DNA of 64,000 nt from DATKYQ01 sp035528415 (GTDB lineage: Bacteria > Myxococcota > B64-G9). The stretch spans positions 34,523-98,522 of the forward strand of contig DATKYQ010000096.1 in assembly GCA_035528415.1 (NCBI GenBank), in the 5' to 3' direction. Numbering within the stretch: position 1 is the stretch's first letter; every line of letters starts with the position of its first letter. The translations under genes and the position numbers were made by a program. Under the pieces are notes generated by a model that was not told the origin of the DNA, searched no databases, and worked only from the letters and a program-made list of their open reading frames with translations. Of the stretch, positions 18,112-27,351 are shown piece after piece.

Positions 18112-21100
18112 TTACTTCTTGCGTTTGATAGTCAGCAGAAGGCCTAAAAGTCCAAGCCACAGGGCGGAGAAGTTGCGATTTGTGTCGGTGGTGCAGCCGC
18201 ATCCGCCGCCCTCGGTCTGGCCGTTGTCTTGGCAGCCCTCGTCGGTGGCGCCGTCGCAGTCGTTGTCAATGCCGTCATCGCAAATTTCGTCGGCCCCGGG
18301 ATGCACTGTATCCGAAGCATCGTTGCAGTCGTCTCCACAGGGCACGCTGGCATAACCGTCACCGTCCGTGTCGATGCAAACGCAGCTTCCGCCCGAGCAC
18401 TCCTGGCCCTGGTGACAGGCCCGACCGCATGCGCCGCAGTTGTTGTCGTCCGCGTTGACATCGGTCTCGCATCCGTCAACATCGTCCAGGTTGCAATCGG
18501 CGTAGGGTGCGCTGCAGGCGCCCAACTCGCAGGCCCCCTGGACGCATTTCGCTCCGGCGTTGGCAAAGCTACAGGCCGTGCCGCAGTCGCCGCAGTGATC
18601 GAGAGTTGACAACAGGTCGACCTCGCAGCCGTCGGAAGCATCAGAGTTGCAATCGTCAAAGCCCGTCTTGCAACTGTCCACCGCGCAGGCTCCCGATACG
18701 CATGCGGATTCAGCGTTGGCCAATTCGCATACGTTATCGCATGAGCCGCAGTTTGTCGCGTCTCCGTCGATGTTGACCTCGCAGCCGTCATCGTTTCCGT
18801 TGTTGCAATTTTCGAAGCCATTCTCGCAAACATCGACGACACAGAATCCATCCAGGCAGTTGGCCGCGGCATGGGCCAGGCTGCAGGCATAGCCGCACAT
18901 ACCGCAGTTTCCTGCGTCTCCCATCAGATCGATCTCGCAGCCGTCTGTGCCCGTGGCGTTACAATCGCCGAAGCCCAAATCGCAACCGCTCATGACACAG
19001 CTTCCGGCTTCGCACGAGCCCGTGCCGTTGGAATAGTCGCAGGCGTTGCCGCAGGCGCCGCAATTGGCCGGGTTGTTGTCCAGTACCGTTTCGCAACCGT
19101 TCGCGCCGTTGCCGTCACAATCGCCGAAGCCGGCCGTGCAAGCCGAGATGACGCACTGGTTGTTCTCGCAGGCAACGTCGGTGGCGTATGGCACATCGCA
19201 GCTTCGACCGCAGGCACCGCAGTTGTCGTAGTCGGCGCTGACGTCGGCCTCGCAGCCGTTGAGCATGATTCCGTCACAGTCGCCGAAGCCCGTATCGCAC
19301 GAGGCAATCCCGCAGGTCGAGTTCTGACAACCAGGCGTGGCGTGAAGGTACGAGTCGCAGATCTGCTGGCAGGCACCGCAGTTGTTCGCATCGCTGGTTG
19401 TGTCGGTCTCACAGCCGTCGACCGGGTCTCCGTTGCAATCGCCCCAGGCGCCCTGGCAGGCGCCGACGGCACAGACACCGCCGGTGCACAGGGCGCCGGC
19501 ATGATCGAACTCGCAGATCACGCCGCAGGCGCTGCAGTTTTGTGCATCGCTGTTCAGGTCGATCTCGCAGCCGTCTGGGTCCTCTTCGTTGCAATCGGCA
19601 AAGCCTGCGTCGCATGAGCCGACGACGCAGACGCCGTCGGTGCAGTTTCCCGTGCCGTTGGCGATGACACACACGTTGCCGCAGGCGCCGCAGTTGTCGG
19701 GGTCGGCGCTGACATCGAACTCGCAGCCGTTGGTGTCGATCCCGTCGCAGTCGTCCCAGCCGAGCTCGCAGGTTTCAACCTGGCAGACGCTCTGGCTGCA
19801 GGAGGCGGTGTCCACATGCGCCATGTCGCAGACGCTGTTGCAGGCGCCGCAGTTGTTGGGATCGCTGCTGGTAGAAGTCTCGCAGCCGTCGGCCTCGCTC
19901 GCGTTGCAGTCCCCGAAGCCCTGGTTGCACGCGCCCATCTCGCACACGCCGCCGTTGCATGCCCCGGCGGCGTGGCTGTAGAGACAGATGGCTCCGCAGG
20001 CGCTGCAGTTTTGGGGGTCGCCGGCTAACTCGGCCTCGCAGCCGTCGAGCGGATCGTTGTTGCAGTCGCCCCAGTCCGCCTGGCATTCGATGCTCTCGAT
20101 GCAGGTGCTGTTTAGGCACTGGCTGGCGGTGTGCGCCCCGCCGCAGGTCAGACCGCAGCCGCCGCAGTTGGCGACATCGGAGCCGGTGTCGGCCTCGCAG
20201 CCGTTTTGCGGATCGGCGTCACAGTCGGAAAAACCCGTGGCGCAGCCGTTCTCGCATGAACCCACGGAATCTATGACGAAGCCGTCGCGAATCACGCTGC
20301 TGTCCGAATGGAACACCACCTGGATGGTGTCGCCCATGATCTGTTCCGAGTAGAAAGCGCCCAATGTGCCGCACAACTTGGCCATCTGATTGCCTTGACC
20401 GTCCAGCAAGAGCACGTAGTCCCAGCTGCAGTCCGAGTTCTGTTCCACATCGAAGCTTGCGAAGTGAGCGGAAAGCTGCACCGCCCCGGGCTGTGATATC
20501 ACCCAGGAGTCGTCGTAGTTGTTCGCGTACGGGTGCGGCGTCTCAACCACGGGCTGCAAGGCGACGTCCGTACAAGCGCCCATGGGAATGCAGGCGCCGT
20601 CGATGCAGGCCTGGCTGTCGGCATGCGGCAGGGCGCAGACGTTGCCGCAGGCGCCGCAGTTTTGCAGGTCTGCGCTGACGTCAAACTCGCAGCCGTCTGC
20701 CAGGTTGCCGTTGCAATCGCCAAAGCCCGCGTCGCACTGGCCGATGGCGCATTGGCCGCCGGTGCAGCCCGGAGAGGCGTTGGCGTACGGGCCGCAGTCC
20801 AAGCCGCAGGTACCGCAGTTTTGCGGATCGGCCTGCAGGTCGGCCTCGCAGCCGGTGGCCTGGTCGTTGTCGCAATCGGTCCAACCGGAATCGCAGCCTG
20901 TGAACTGGCACAAACCGTTGGTGCAATCCGCGCCGGCGTGGGCATAGGCGCAGGTGTGTCCGCACCAGCCGCAGTTGCCCAGATCGCCGCTGGTGTCTGT
21001 TTCGCAGCCGCCCGGACCGGTGGCGGGATCGTCGTCGCAATCGCCCAGGCCGACGGGACACTTACCAGCGTCGCACCAGCGCACCTCGTCGACCGTGAAA

Positions 21101-23076
21101 CCCTGGCGCTCTATGCTGCCGTCGCTGGTCAGGTGCACCTTCACGATGTTGCCGTCGACCAGCACAGAGGTGAAGGGACCTATGTTACCGTCGTAGATCG
21201 CCCATTGCTGGTCGTCGCCGTCGAGGATCTCTACGTAGTCGTAGCCGGACTCGGTGTCGAACTGGGAGAAATGCACCGCCATGACCACCGCGCCGGGCTG
21301 GGTGATGGTCCAGGTTTGATCTGTGCCGGGCAGGTAGGGATGCAGGCTCTCGACGACTGGGCTCTGGGCACTGTAGTTGAGCGCGTTGATCCTGGCACGA
21401 TCGGGCTCGGAATCGAGCGGGCCGTCGCTGACGGTCAAGATCGCCTGGTACTCACCGCAGATGTCGGCGGTGAAGGCCGGCGTGGCCGAAGTGGAATCAT
21501 CCAGCGCGGCTACGCTGTTGGCCGGCGGGAAGAAATCCCAGGCGAAGGTGATCGGATCCTGGTTGGGGTCGAACGAGGCCGAACCATCGAGCTGCACTCC
21601 TCCGCCCGCCTGGACGGTGCGGTCGCCTCCGGCCAGCGCCACTGGGGGCAGGGGCACGCCGCTGATGGCCTGCAGCACGCGGAAGGCGTTCACCCGTCCG
21701 CCGGTGACGGTCTGGCCCTCGAGATCGGGGATCGGATCGACGGTGGAGAAGAGGAACTGCCGGACCTCCTGCTTGGTCAGATCGGGTCTGATCGAGAGCA
21801 TCAGGGCTACAACTCCCGAGACGTGCGGCGCGGCCATCGAAGTGCCCGACTTCAGCTCGTAGCCGTGGTCGGGCCAGACGGTCGAGAGGATGTCCTCGCC
21901 GGGCGCGCCGACGTCTACCGTGGTGGGCCCGAAGTTGCTGAAGTAAGCGATGTTGTCGTTATGGTCGGTGGCCGCCACGGCGATGATGTTGTCGTAGGGC
22001 CATTCGGACGGCCAGTGGTTGTATCCGGGATCATCGTCGTTGTGGGTATCGTTGCCGGCCGCCGCCACCAGGAAGACATCATGCTGGTCGGCGTAGACGA
22101 CGGCGTCTTCCAGTGTCTGGCTGTAGGTCTGCACCGTCCACCAGCTGCAGCTCATCAGGTCGGCGCCGTTGTCGACGGCGTAGTGGACGGCTTCGGCCGC
22201 GTCGATGCAGTATGTGTCGTAATCCTGCTGGCCGATGATGCGCAACGGCATGATGGTCACGCGCCAGTTGACTCCGGCGACACCCATGGCGTTGTTGCCC
22301 GAGGCGCCGATGATGCCCGAGCAGTGCGTGCCGTGGCCGTAGTCGTCCATGGGATCATTGATCTCGTTCTCGAAATCCCAGCCGCGTACGTCGTCCACAA
22401 AACCATTGTTGTCGTCGTCGACGCCGTTGTCCGGAACCTCGTCCTCGTTGGTCCACATGTTGGCGGCCAGGTCCGGGTGGGTGTAGTCGACGCCGGTGTC
22501 GAGCACGGCAACGATGACGTTATAGGAGCCGATCGAGATGTCCCAGGCCTCCTGGGCGTCGATGTCGGCATCCGCCGTGCCGCCCGTCTGCCCGGTGTTG
22601 TTCATGCCCCAGCACTCGGGATAGCGCGGGTCGTCGGGCGTGTTCTCGAACTGCAACCTGTAGTTGGGCTCGGCGTACTCGATGCGCGGATCGAGATTCA
22701 GGCGCGCGACCGCCTGCTCGACGGTCTCGCGCGACATGATACGCATGCGATCGACCGGAAGGTTGTGCCGCGCCCGCGCCCGCTCGAGACCCAGCTCGGC
22801 GGCGATGCCGTCCACCCGCGAGACGTCGTAGGCGGGCTTGAACCTGACCAGCACCACGCCGGGTTCGTAGGGCAACACCCGCCCGTCGTTCTTGGGACCA
22901 ACCACCAGGTTGCGATCTGAAGGTGCACGGTGAGAGGGCCGCGGAGCCGATTGATCCGGCACCAGGGCGGATGTCCGACTGCCGACATCGACGTCCTTGC
23001 CGTTGCAACCTCCAAAAACCAGGCCGACTGTCAAGGCCGCACACAACCATAGTTTTTCTACTCGATCCACGGGCAT
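18112..23076 (-). CDS. Giant subtilisin-like (S8) protease lipoprotein with PKD, CUB-like and Cys-rich repeats
   Basis: 1654 residues. A lipobox (VFGGC, Cys 24) is followed by an I9-type propeptide (~70-150) and an S8 peptidase with all catalytic residues: Asp193 (VLDTGVD), His248 (YGHGTH), Asn342, Ser413 (SGTSMAAPH). Then come a PKD-like domain (~480-565) and two CUB-like domains (TESGYDYVEILDG and CSWDYVLLLDG). Fifteen ~52-residue repeats of the form NCGxCGxxC...GFGDCN...GCE surround the second CUB-like domain. One MopE-type unit (DNDCDGATDEGC) and a tail GGGCGC, hydrophobic helix, KRKK finish it. The start has AGGAG ahead. It is likely cell-surface anchored and self-processed. Confidence 0.9.
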   Translation of the reverse strand: MPVDRVEKLWLCAALTVGLVFGGCNGKDVDVGSRTSALVPDQSAPRPSHRAPSDRNLVVGPKNDGRVLPYEPGVVLVRFKPAYDVSRVDGIAAELGLERARARHNLPVDRMRIMSRETVEQAVARLNLDPRIEYAEPNYRLQFENTPDDPRYPECWGMNNTGQTGGTADADIDAQEAWDISIGSYNVIVAVLDTGVDYTHPDLAANMWTNEDEVPDNGVDDDNNGFVDDVRGWDFENEINDPMDDYGHGTHCSGIIGASGNNAMGVAGVNWRVTIMPLRIIGQQDYDTYCIDAAEAVHYAVDNGADLMSCSWWTVQTYSQTLEDAVVYADQHDVFLVAAAGNDTHNDDDPGYNHWPSEWPYDNIIAVAATDHNDNIAYFSNFGPTTVDVGAPGEDILSTVWPDHGYELKSGTSMAAPHVSGVVALMLSIRPDLTKQEVRQFLFSTVDPIPDLEGQTVTGGRVNAFRVLQAISGVPLPPVALAGGDRTVQAGGGVQLDGSASFDPNQDPITFAWDFFPPANSVAALDDSTSATPAFTADICGEYQAILTVSDGPLDSEPDRARINALNYSAQSPVVESLHPYLPGTDQTWTITQPGAVVMAVHFSQFDTESGYDYVEILDGDDQQWAIYDGNIGPFTSVLVDGNIVKVHLTSDGSIERQGFTVDEVRWCDAGKCPVGLGDCDDDPATGPGGCETDTSGDLGNCGWCGHTCAYAHAGADCTNGLCQFTGCDSGWTDCDNDQATGCEADLQADPQNCGTCGLDCGPYANASPGCTGGQCAIGQCDAGFGDCNGNLADGCEFDVSADLQNCGACGNVCALPHADSQACIDGACIPMGACTDVALQPVVETPHPYANNYDDSWVISQPGAVQLSAHFASFDVEQNSDCSWDYVLLLDGQGNQMAKLCGTLGAFYSEQIMGDTIQVVFHSDSSVIRDGFVIDSVGSCENGCATGFSDCDADPQNGCEADTGSDVANCGGCGLTCGGAHTASQCLNSTCIESIECQADWGDCNNDPLDGCEAELAGDPQNCSACGAICLYSHAAGACNGGVCEMGACNQGFGDCNASEADGCETSTSSDPNNCGACNSVCDMAHVDTASCSQSVCQVETCELGWDDCDGIDTNGCEFDVSADPDNCGACGNVCVIANGTGNCTDGVCVVGSCDAGFADCNEEDPDGCEIDLNSDAQNCSACGVICEFDHAGALCTGGVCAVGACQGAWGDCNGDPVDGCETDTTSDANNCGACQQICDSYLHATPGCQNSTCGIASCDTGFGDCDGIMLNGCEADVSADYDNCGACGRSCDVPYATDVACENNQCVISACTAGFGDCDGNGANGCETVLDNNPANCGACGNACDYSNGTGSCEAGSCVMSGCDLGFGDCNATGTDGCEIDLMGDAGNCGMCGYACSLAHAAANCLDGFCVVDVCENGFENCNNGNDDGCEVNIDGDATNCGSCDNVCELANAESACVSGACAVDSCKTGFDDCNSDASDGCEVDLLSTLDHCGDCGTACSFANAGAKCVQGACELGACSAPYADCNLDDVDGCETDVNADDNNCGACGRACHQGQECSGGSCVCIDTDGDGYASVPCGDDCNDASDTVHPGADEICDDGIDNDCDGATDEGCQDNGQTEGGGCGCTTDTNRNFSALWLGLLGLLLTIKRKK
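18380..20255 (-). repeat. Coding tandem repeats: twelve ~52-residue Cys-rich units
   Basis: About twelve direct repeats of ~156 bases encode units in which NCGACG recurs every 51-54 residues with GFGDCN and GCE between. On the + strand CCGCAGGCGCCGCAGTT recurs. The units differ at many positions but keep length and frame, which indicates selection on the protein. This is not a CRISPR array. Confidence 0.85.
20570..21060 (-). repeat. Coding tandem repeats: three further Cys-rich units
   Basis: Three units of the same NCGxCG family, separated from the main block by a second CUB-like domain (~20260-20560). The array seems to have been interrupted by a domain insertion, or a CUB-plus-repeat module was duplicated. 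Confidence 0.75.
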
Positions 23077-23133
23077 GAGATCTCTCCTATTCTCTTTCTG
23101 CTCGAGCTATCCGGGTACGATATGAGACTACAA

Positions 23134-23162
23134 TGTATACCCTCAGCCAGCCGCTAAGGCAA
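23134..23162 (-). promoter_or_regulatory. Predicted sigma70-type promoter for the subtilase gene
   Basis: Read on the minus strand: TTGCCT (23162-23157), a 17-base spacer, TATACA (23139-23134). This leaves a leader of about 50 bases before the ATG at 23076, which has AGGAG nearby. Confidence 0.45.
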
Positions 23163-23217
23163 CCACTTTTTGCTCTGTGGGATGGCCATCGGGGCGTCGA
23201 TATGGTAAAAATGGAAA

Positions 23218-24465
23218 ATGCGCCGAACCGCCATAGTGCTGCTGTCCATCGTCGTCCTGGCGGCCCCGGGATCGCTGGCCGGCAGCCTGTCCGGACAGGT
23301 CACTCGCTCTGACACCGGCGCCGCCGTCGCCGGAGCCCTGGTCGCGGTGCGCGGCACCGGCCTGCTGGCCATAAGTGATGCTGGCGGCAACTACTCTCTG
23401 CCCGCGGTGCCCGACGGTTCATACGGCTTGACCTGCGCGTCACCGGGATTGCGCGGATCGGCGACCGGCGCGACCTGGGTCGGCGATGATGCCACGCACG
23501 ACTTCGTGCTGGATCCCCCCTCGGAAGTCGGCGCAATCCAGGGTGTCGCCTCCTGCTCCGGCACAGCCTGCCAGGGAGTGCTCCTGTCCGCCCGCCAGGG
23601 CAGCCGGACATTGGGGTTGACCATCTCGCAGGCAGGGGGAAGTTTCACGCTGGTAGGTCTTGCCGCCGGCGACTATGACTTGCGCGGAGAGAAATACGCC
23701 TTTTTGCCCAAGACGGTCGCGCTGACGCTGCCCCCTCCGGCCACCGACGGCGGCAGCACTCTCGTTGAGCAGAACATCGACCTGGCCGCAGGCGGCTCCT
23801 ACACCTTAAGCGGAGTGGTGGCCCTGTCTGACAATCCCCTCGATCGCAGCGGCTCGACGATACGCTGTAACGGGCAGGATCCGGCGCTTACGAGCAACAC
23901 GAATACCGGGGGCTCCTACACGCTCTCAGGAGTTCCGGCCGGGCCGCTTTCGTTCACGGCCTTCCGGGCGGGCTATCGCTCGGCGACCCGAATCGACGTC
24001 CAGATGACCGCCGACCTCTCACTCGATTTCGTGCTCGAAAAAGACGACAACGGGACAACAAATCCAACTTACCGGCTCTCAGGCACGGTCAGTCTGAGCA
24101 TGCCGGACGGCGGCACGCCGCCCTCGGCAGCCGGCTCGCACGTCAGCATCTGGGAAAACTCAGGACAATTCCGCCGCCAGACCATGACCGACGATCAGGG
24201 CGCCTTCAGCATTGGCGGCATCCCCGCCGGCAACTATCAGGCCGGCGCCGGCAGGGAGGGCTTCCTGACCAGTGTCGCCGACGAGTTCGACATCCAGGCC
24301 GACCGTAATATGGACTTCAGACTGTATCTGGATCCCGACTACGACTGGGGCCCGGGGGTCGCCGGCCCCGGGACGGGATGCGGTTGCGCCTCGACCGGCG
24401 GCGGTGGTTTGCTGGGGCTGGTGTTGTTGCTCTTTTTGTCGGGCTTAAAAAGATGGATGCGCTGA
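23218..24465 (+). CDS. Secreted carboxypeptidase-regulatory-like (CarboxypepD_reg) repeat protein with GC-type C-terminal tail
   Basis: 415 residues. A signal peptide (VLLSIVVLAAPGSLAG) is followed by three to four transthyretin-like CarboxypepD_reg units (SLSGQVTRSDTGAAVAGALV, YTLSGVVALSDNPLD, YRLSGTVSLSMPDGG, each with GxYxLxxVPxG-type strands). The C-terminal tail starts GTGCGCASTGGGGLLG, continues as a hydrophobic helix and ends KRWMR, which resembles the MYXO-CTERM sorting signal. It is probably exported and surface-anchored; the ligand is unknown. The last 13 bases overlap the start of the inositol-monophosphatase gene. No good Shine-Dalgarno is visible. Confidence 0.75.
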   Translation: MRRTAIVLLSIVVLAAPGSLAGSLSGQVTRSDTGAAVAGALVAVRGTGLLAISDAGGNYSLPAVPDGSYGLTCASPGLRGSATGATWVGDDATHDFVLDPPSEVGAIQGVASCSGTACQGVLLSARQGSRTLGLTISQAGGSFTLVGLAAGDYDLRGEKYAFLPKTVALTLPPPATDGGSTLVEQNIDLAAGGSYTLSGVVALSDNPLDRSGSTIRCNGQDPALTSNTNTGGSYTLSGVPAGPLSFTAFRAGYRSATRIDVQMTADLSLDFVLEKDDNGTTNPTYRLSGTVSLSMPDGGTPPSAAGSHVSIWENSGQFRRQTMTDDQGAFSIGGIPAGNYQAGAGREGFLTSVADEFDIQADRNMDFRLYLDPDYDWGPGVAGPGTGCGCASTGGGGLLGLVLLLFLSGLKRWMR

Positions 24466-25232
24466 ACGACCGCATCATGCAGGCAGCAAGAAGCGCCGTT
24501 CGTCAAGCAGGCGCGATCCAACTCGCGGGACTGTCACAAACTCGCCAGATCAGACACAAGGGTACCTACGACCTGGTTACCGACGTCGACGGGGAGTGCG
24601 AGCGGGCGATGCTTGCGATCCTCGAACAGGCGCTGCCGGAGGCGGGGATTTTGGCCGAGGAAGGCTCGCCTACAGAGCCCGACGCCCGTGACGTCTGGAT
24701 AGTGGATCCTCTCGACGGCACCACGAACTACGCTCACGGCTACCCGACCTTTTCGGCCGTCGTGGCCCTCAGACAAGCGGGTGAGATCGTCCTGGGCGCG
24801 GTCTACGATCCGCTGCGCGACGAGCTGTTCGAGGCTCGACGGGGCCGGGGGGCCCAACTCAACGGGCAAGCAATCGCGGTGAGCCAAACCCGCGAACTGG
24901 CTCAGTCGCTTCTAAGTACGGGTTTCCCCTATGACCGCCTGGAGCACAACGACACCAATCTCGAGCGTTTTTGCGCCCTGACCATGCGCACGCAGGGAGT
25001 GCGGCGCGGCGGATCGGCCAGCCTCGATCTGTGCTACACCGCCTGCGGCCGGCTGGACGGCTACTGGGAGATCCGCCTGCATCCCTGGGACATTTGCGCC
25101 GGCGCGCTGATCGTCGCCGAGGCGGGCGGACAAATTTCCGATATGCAAGGCGCCAGGTGCGACCTGAGCGGCGCCGAGATAGTCGCAAGCAACGGCCGGT
25201 TGCACGCGGCCCTGCTGGCGGCGCTGGGATAA
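24453..25232 (+). CDS. suhB: Inositol-1-monophosphatase family phosphatase (SuhB-like)
   Basis: 259 residues with the Mg-dependent phosphatase signatures: AEEGSP near residue 69, DPLDGTTNYAHGYP (metal-binding Asp residues) near residue 86, and WDICAGALIVAEAGG near residue 211. It hydrolyses inositol monophosphates or related sugar phosphates; SuhB also assists rRNA transcription in enterobacteria. The start at 24453 (MDALNDRIMQAARSA) overlaps the previous gene by 13 bases. The frame stays open to 24378 only as a shadow of that gene. The link to the surface protein is probably only transcriptional. Confidence 0.9.
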   Translation: MDALNDRIMQAARSAVRQAGAIQLAGLSQTRQIRHKGTYDLVTDVDGECERAMLAILEQALPEAGILAEEGSPTEPDARDVWIVDPLDGTTNYAHGYPTFSAVVALRQAGEIVLGAVYDPLRDELFEARRGRGAQLNGQAIAVSQTRELAQSLLSTGFPYDRLEHNDTNLERFCALTMRTQGVRRGGSASLDLCYTACGRLDGYWEIRLHPWDICAGALIVAEAGGQISDMQGARCDLSGAEIVASNGRLHAALLAALG

Positions 25233-25238
25233 AGGATC

Positions 25239-26108
25239 CTATTTTCCGCGGGCGCGGTTTTTCTTGAGCCACTTCCTGGCCGCGCTCAGCTTGGGATCCA
25301 GTGCGATTGCCCGCAACATGGCTTTGCGCGCTGCTTGTCTGCGTCCCAGGGCATCGAGGGCCACCCCCAGCAGGAAGTGCGCCTTGGGGTTCTTCTCATG
25401 AAGATCGACGGCACGTTGGGCGGCCGCGGCGGCCTTTTCGAAAGCTCCAAGTCGGATACGGGCCAAGGCCAACAGTACCCAACCACGGGGATCGTCTGGT
25501 GCCAGCCTTGAGCGGGCCTCCAGTGCTGCGTCTGCCAGCGCGGGCTTGCCCGCGGCCAGGCCGGCTCGGCCCAGGTTCAACGCTATATCGGCCCTCTCGG
25601 GAGCCAGCTTGGAGGCCTGCCCGAGAACCGCGAGCGCCTTTTCGTTCTTGGCGGCCACCAGGTAGGCGTATCCGAGATCTCCCAGCAGATCGGCCGACAC
25701 CTTCTTGTCAGCGGCCTGTTCGAGGGCTTTGATTGCCTCGGCCGGACGGCCGAGCGCGAGCAGGCTGTTGCCCATTTCGTGAAGCAGGCCGGGATCGCCA
25801 GGGTGCCTGGCAATTCCCTCGCGGTAGACTCGCAAGGCTTGCGCGGGCTTGCCGGCCAGATCGAAGGTCATGCCCAGCAGCAAGGTCACCTCGCGGCTTG
25901 CGGGATCCAGCCGCCGGGCCTCCTTCAGTTCAGCAAGCGCTTTTGAATGCTCGCCCAGCCTTGAAAACGCCAGGCCGAGTTGGTAGTGCGCCGAGGCCGA
26001 CATATCAGCGCCGGGCTGCCGGGCCGGCGGCGGTGCGGGCTGTGCAGGGGGGCCGGCGGCACAGCCGGCTGCAAGCGCGGCCACTGTTGCCAAGACAAGG
26101 ATTCTCAT
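25239..26108 (-). CDS. TPR-repeat lipoprotein
   Basis: 289 residues. A lipoprotein signal (VAALAAGC, Cys 16) and a Pro/Ala-rich linker are followed by about six to seven tetratricopeptide repeats (AHYQLGLAFSRLGEHSKAL, VTLLLGMTFDLAGKPAQAL, LLHEMGNSLLALGRPAEAI and so on) from residue 40 to the end. TPRs mediate protein-protein contacts, and the partner is unknown. Its start overlaps the panC stop by four bases (ATGA), so it is translationally coupled to panC without an evident functional link. Confidence 0.8.
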   Translation of the reverse strand: MRILVLATVAALAAGCAAGPPAQPAPPPARQPGADMSASAHYQLGLAFSRLGEHSKALAELKEARRLDPASREVTLLLGMTFDLAGKPAQALRVYREGIARHPGDPGLLHEMGNSLLALGRPAEAIKALEQAADKKVSADLLGDLGYAYLVAAKNEKALAVLGQASKLAPERADIALNLGRAGLAAGKPALADAALEARSRLAPDDPRGWVLLALARIRLGAFEKAAAAAQRAVDLHEKNPKAHFLLGVALDALGRRQAARKAMLRAIALDPKLSAARKWLKKNRARGK

Positions 26109-27163
26109 TTTCTTTGCGACCGACGGCTCTTTCTGGCGTTCAGGCGGATGTTGTCTATCAGGCGAGTGTCACCGATGCGGATCGCCGCCATTAGCACGGC
26201 ATCGTGCTCCACCTCGGGAATGCGATCGAGTGTCAGCGGATCACAGACGGCGACATACTCGATACGGATATCCTGCTCCTCACGCAGCAAATCCAGCACG
26301 ACCGCCGCCAACTCTGCCGCGTCGCGCTCACCGCTGTCCAGCAGGCGGCGCGCTTTTGTGAGCCCTCTGAACAAAGCGGTGGCCTGTTGCCTCTGGGCCG
26401 GGCTCAGGTACGCGTTGCGCGAGCTCATTGCCAGTCCATCCTCCTCGCGAACGGTGGGCATGCCGACGACCTCGACCTCCATGTTTAAATCGGCGACCAT
26501 GCGGCGAACGGCAACGAGCTGCTGGAAATCCTTTTCGCCGAAAATGGCCATATCGGGCCTGATGACATTGAACAACTTGCCCACGACGGTGGTCACACCC
26601 CTGAAGTGCCCCTGTCGGGAAGCGCCGCAGAAATCGCGGGTCACATCTGTAACCTCGATGTAGGTCTGGAACCCGTCCGGGTAAATCTCCGGGGTATCGG
26701 GAACGAACATCAGCGAAGCCCCTTCCCTGCGCAGCTTGCGGCGATCGCCGGAAATGTCGCGCGGGTAACGATCGAGGTCTTCGGTCGGACCGAACTGCGT
26801 CGGGTTGACGAAAACGGTCACGACGACCAGCGACGCAAGCCGACGCGCCTCGCGCACCAGCGAGAGATGACCTTCATGCAGGTATCCCATCGTGGGAACT
26901 AGCGCCACCTTGCGCCGGCGCGATCCGGCCTGGGCCAGGTACTTCTTGATCTCTTTATTCGTGCGTATGAATTTGAGTGGAGCCAATCCGTTCTTGCGCG
27001 TTATGCTACCGCCCGAACTACGGCGGGAGAAAAGTTCCCGGCTCACTACCCGGGCCCGAACATTCTTCTTGCCGGTTTTACGCGCTGGTTTTACCTTGGC
27101 GCTATTAGTAGATGTTTTGCGCTTAGACTTGTTCTGTCTCTGCACGGTTTTACGTTTCACCAT
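26105..27163 (-). CDS. panC: Pantothenate synthetase with a basic N-terminal extension
   Basis: Condenses pantoate and beta-alanine, with ATP, to pantothenate. 352 residues; the catalytic core starts at about residue 63 (LKFIRTNKEIKKYL). It shows PTMGYLHEGHLSLV (HxGH), FVNPTQF, GEKDFQQL and SSRNAYLS with the KMSKS-like loop. The core is ~290 residues, normal for the family. The first ~60 residues are Lys/Arg-rich and resemble no PanC. The ATG at 27163 has AAGGGG six bases upstream and lies downstream of a good promoter, which supports the extension. An in-frame TTG at 26986 would give a standard-length enzyme and cannot be excluded. Confidence 0.9.
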   Translation of the reverse strand: MVKRKTVQRQNKSKRKTSTNSAKVKPARKTGKKNVRARVVSRELFSRRSSGGSITRKNGLAPLKFIRTNKEIKKYLAQAGSRRRKVALVPTMGYLHEGHLSLVREARRLASLVVVTVFVNPTQFGPTEDLDRYPRDISGDRRKLRREGASLMFVPDTPEIYPDGFQTYIEVTDVTRDFCGASRQGHFRGVTTVVGKLFNVIRPDMAIFGEKDFQQLVAVRRMVADLNMEVEVVGMPTVREEDGLAMSSRNAYLSPAQRQQATALFRGLTKARRLLDSGERDAAELAAVVLDLLREEQDIRIEYVAVCDPLTLDRIPEVEHDAVLMAAIRIGDTRLIDNIRLNARKSRRSQRK

Positions 27164-27208
27164 GTCCAGCCCCTTTGGCGCAGTACCGTAGTGCTCAAGT
27201 TTGCCGAA

Positions 27209-27237
27209 CTTGTACCCCGAAAGACCCAAAAGGTCAA
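27209..27237 (-). promoter_or_regulatory. Predicted sigma70-type promoter for panC
   Basis: On the minus strand: TTGACC (27237-27232), 17-base spacer, TACAAG (27214-27209). The start point would be about 27202, 40 bases before the ATG at 27163. This rules against the longer frame that reaches 27256. Confidence 0.5.
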
Positions 27238-27266
27238 GAGCATGGAAATTCAGCAATCGAAAAAAA

Positions 27267-27295
27267 TTGACAATATACGTATTGCATTGTAGCGT
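27267..27295 (+). promoter_or_regulatory. Possible promoter for the 68-residue protein
   Basis: A consensus -35 TTGACA at 27267-27272 lies in an A-rich stretch. The -10 at 27290-27295 (TAGCGT) is poor, with a 17-base spacer. It diverges from the panC promoter. Only the -35 is convincing. Confidence 0.3.
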
Positions 27296-27339
27296 ACGTC
27301 AACTATTGGCTCAGTAGTATGTTGTAATGCAAGTCTTTC

Positions 27340-27345
27340 AGGAGG
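27340..27345 (+). promoter_or_regulatory. Shine-Dalgarno site that fixes a GTG start
   Basis: A perfect AGGAGG six bases ahead of the GTG at 27352. It is the main evidence that the 68-residue reading frame is translated and where it starts. Confidence 0.7.
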
Positions 27346-27351
27346 TGTTCA

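Noticed and set aside
18380..21060. Regularly spaced repeats resembling a CRISPR array
   Set aside because: Spacing is ~156 bases, always a multiple of three, both repeat and intervening sequence encode conserved residues, and no cas genes are present.
20533..22920. Long + strand open frame (795 codons) opposite the subtilase
   Set aside because: Shadow of the S8 protease gene; the opposite strand has the intact Asp-His-Ser triad and propeptide.
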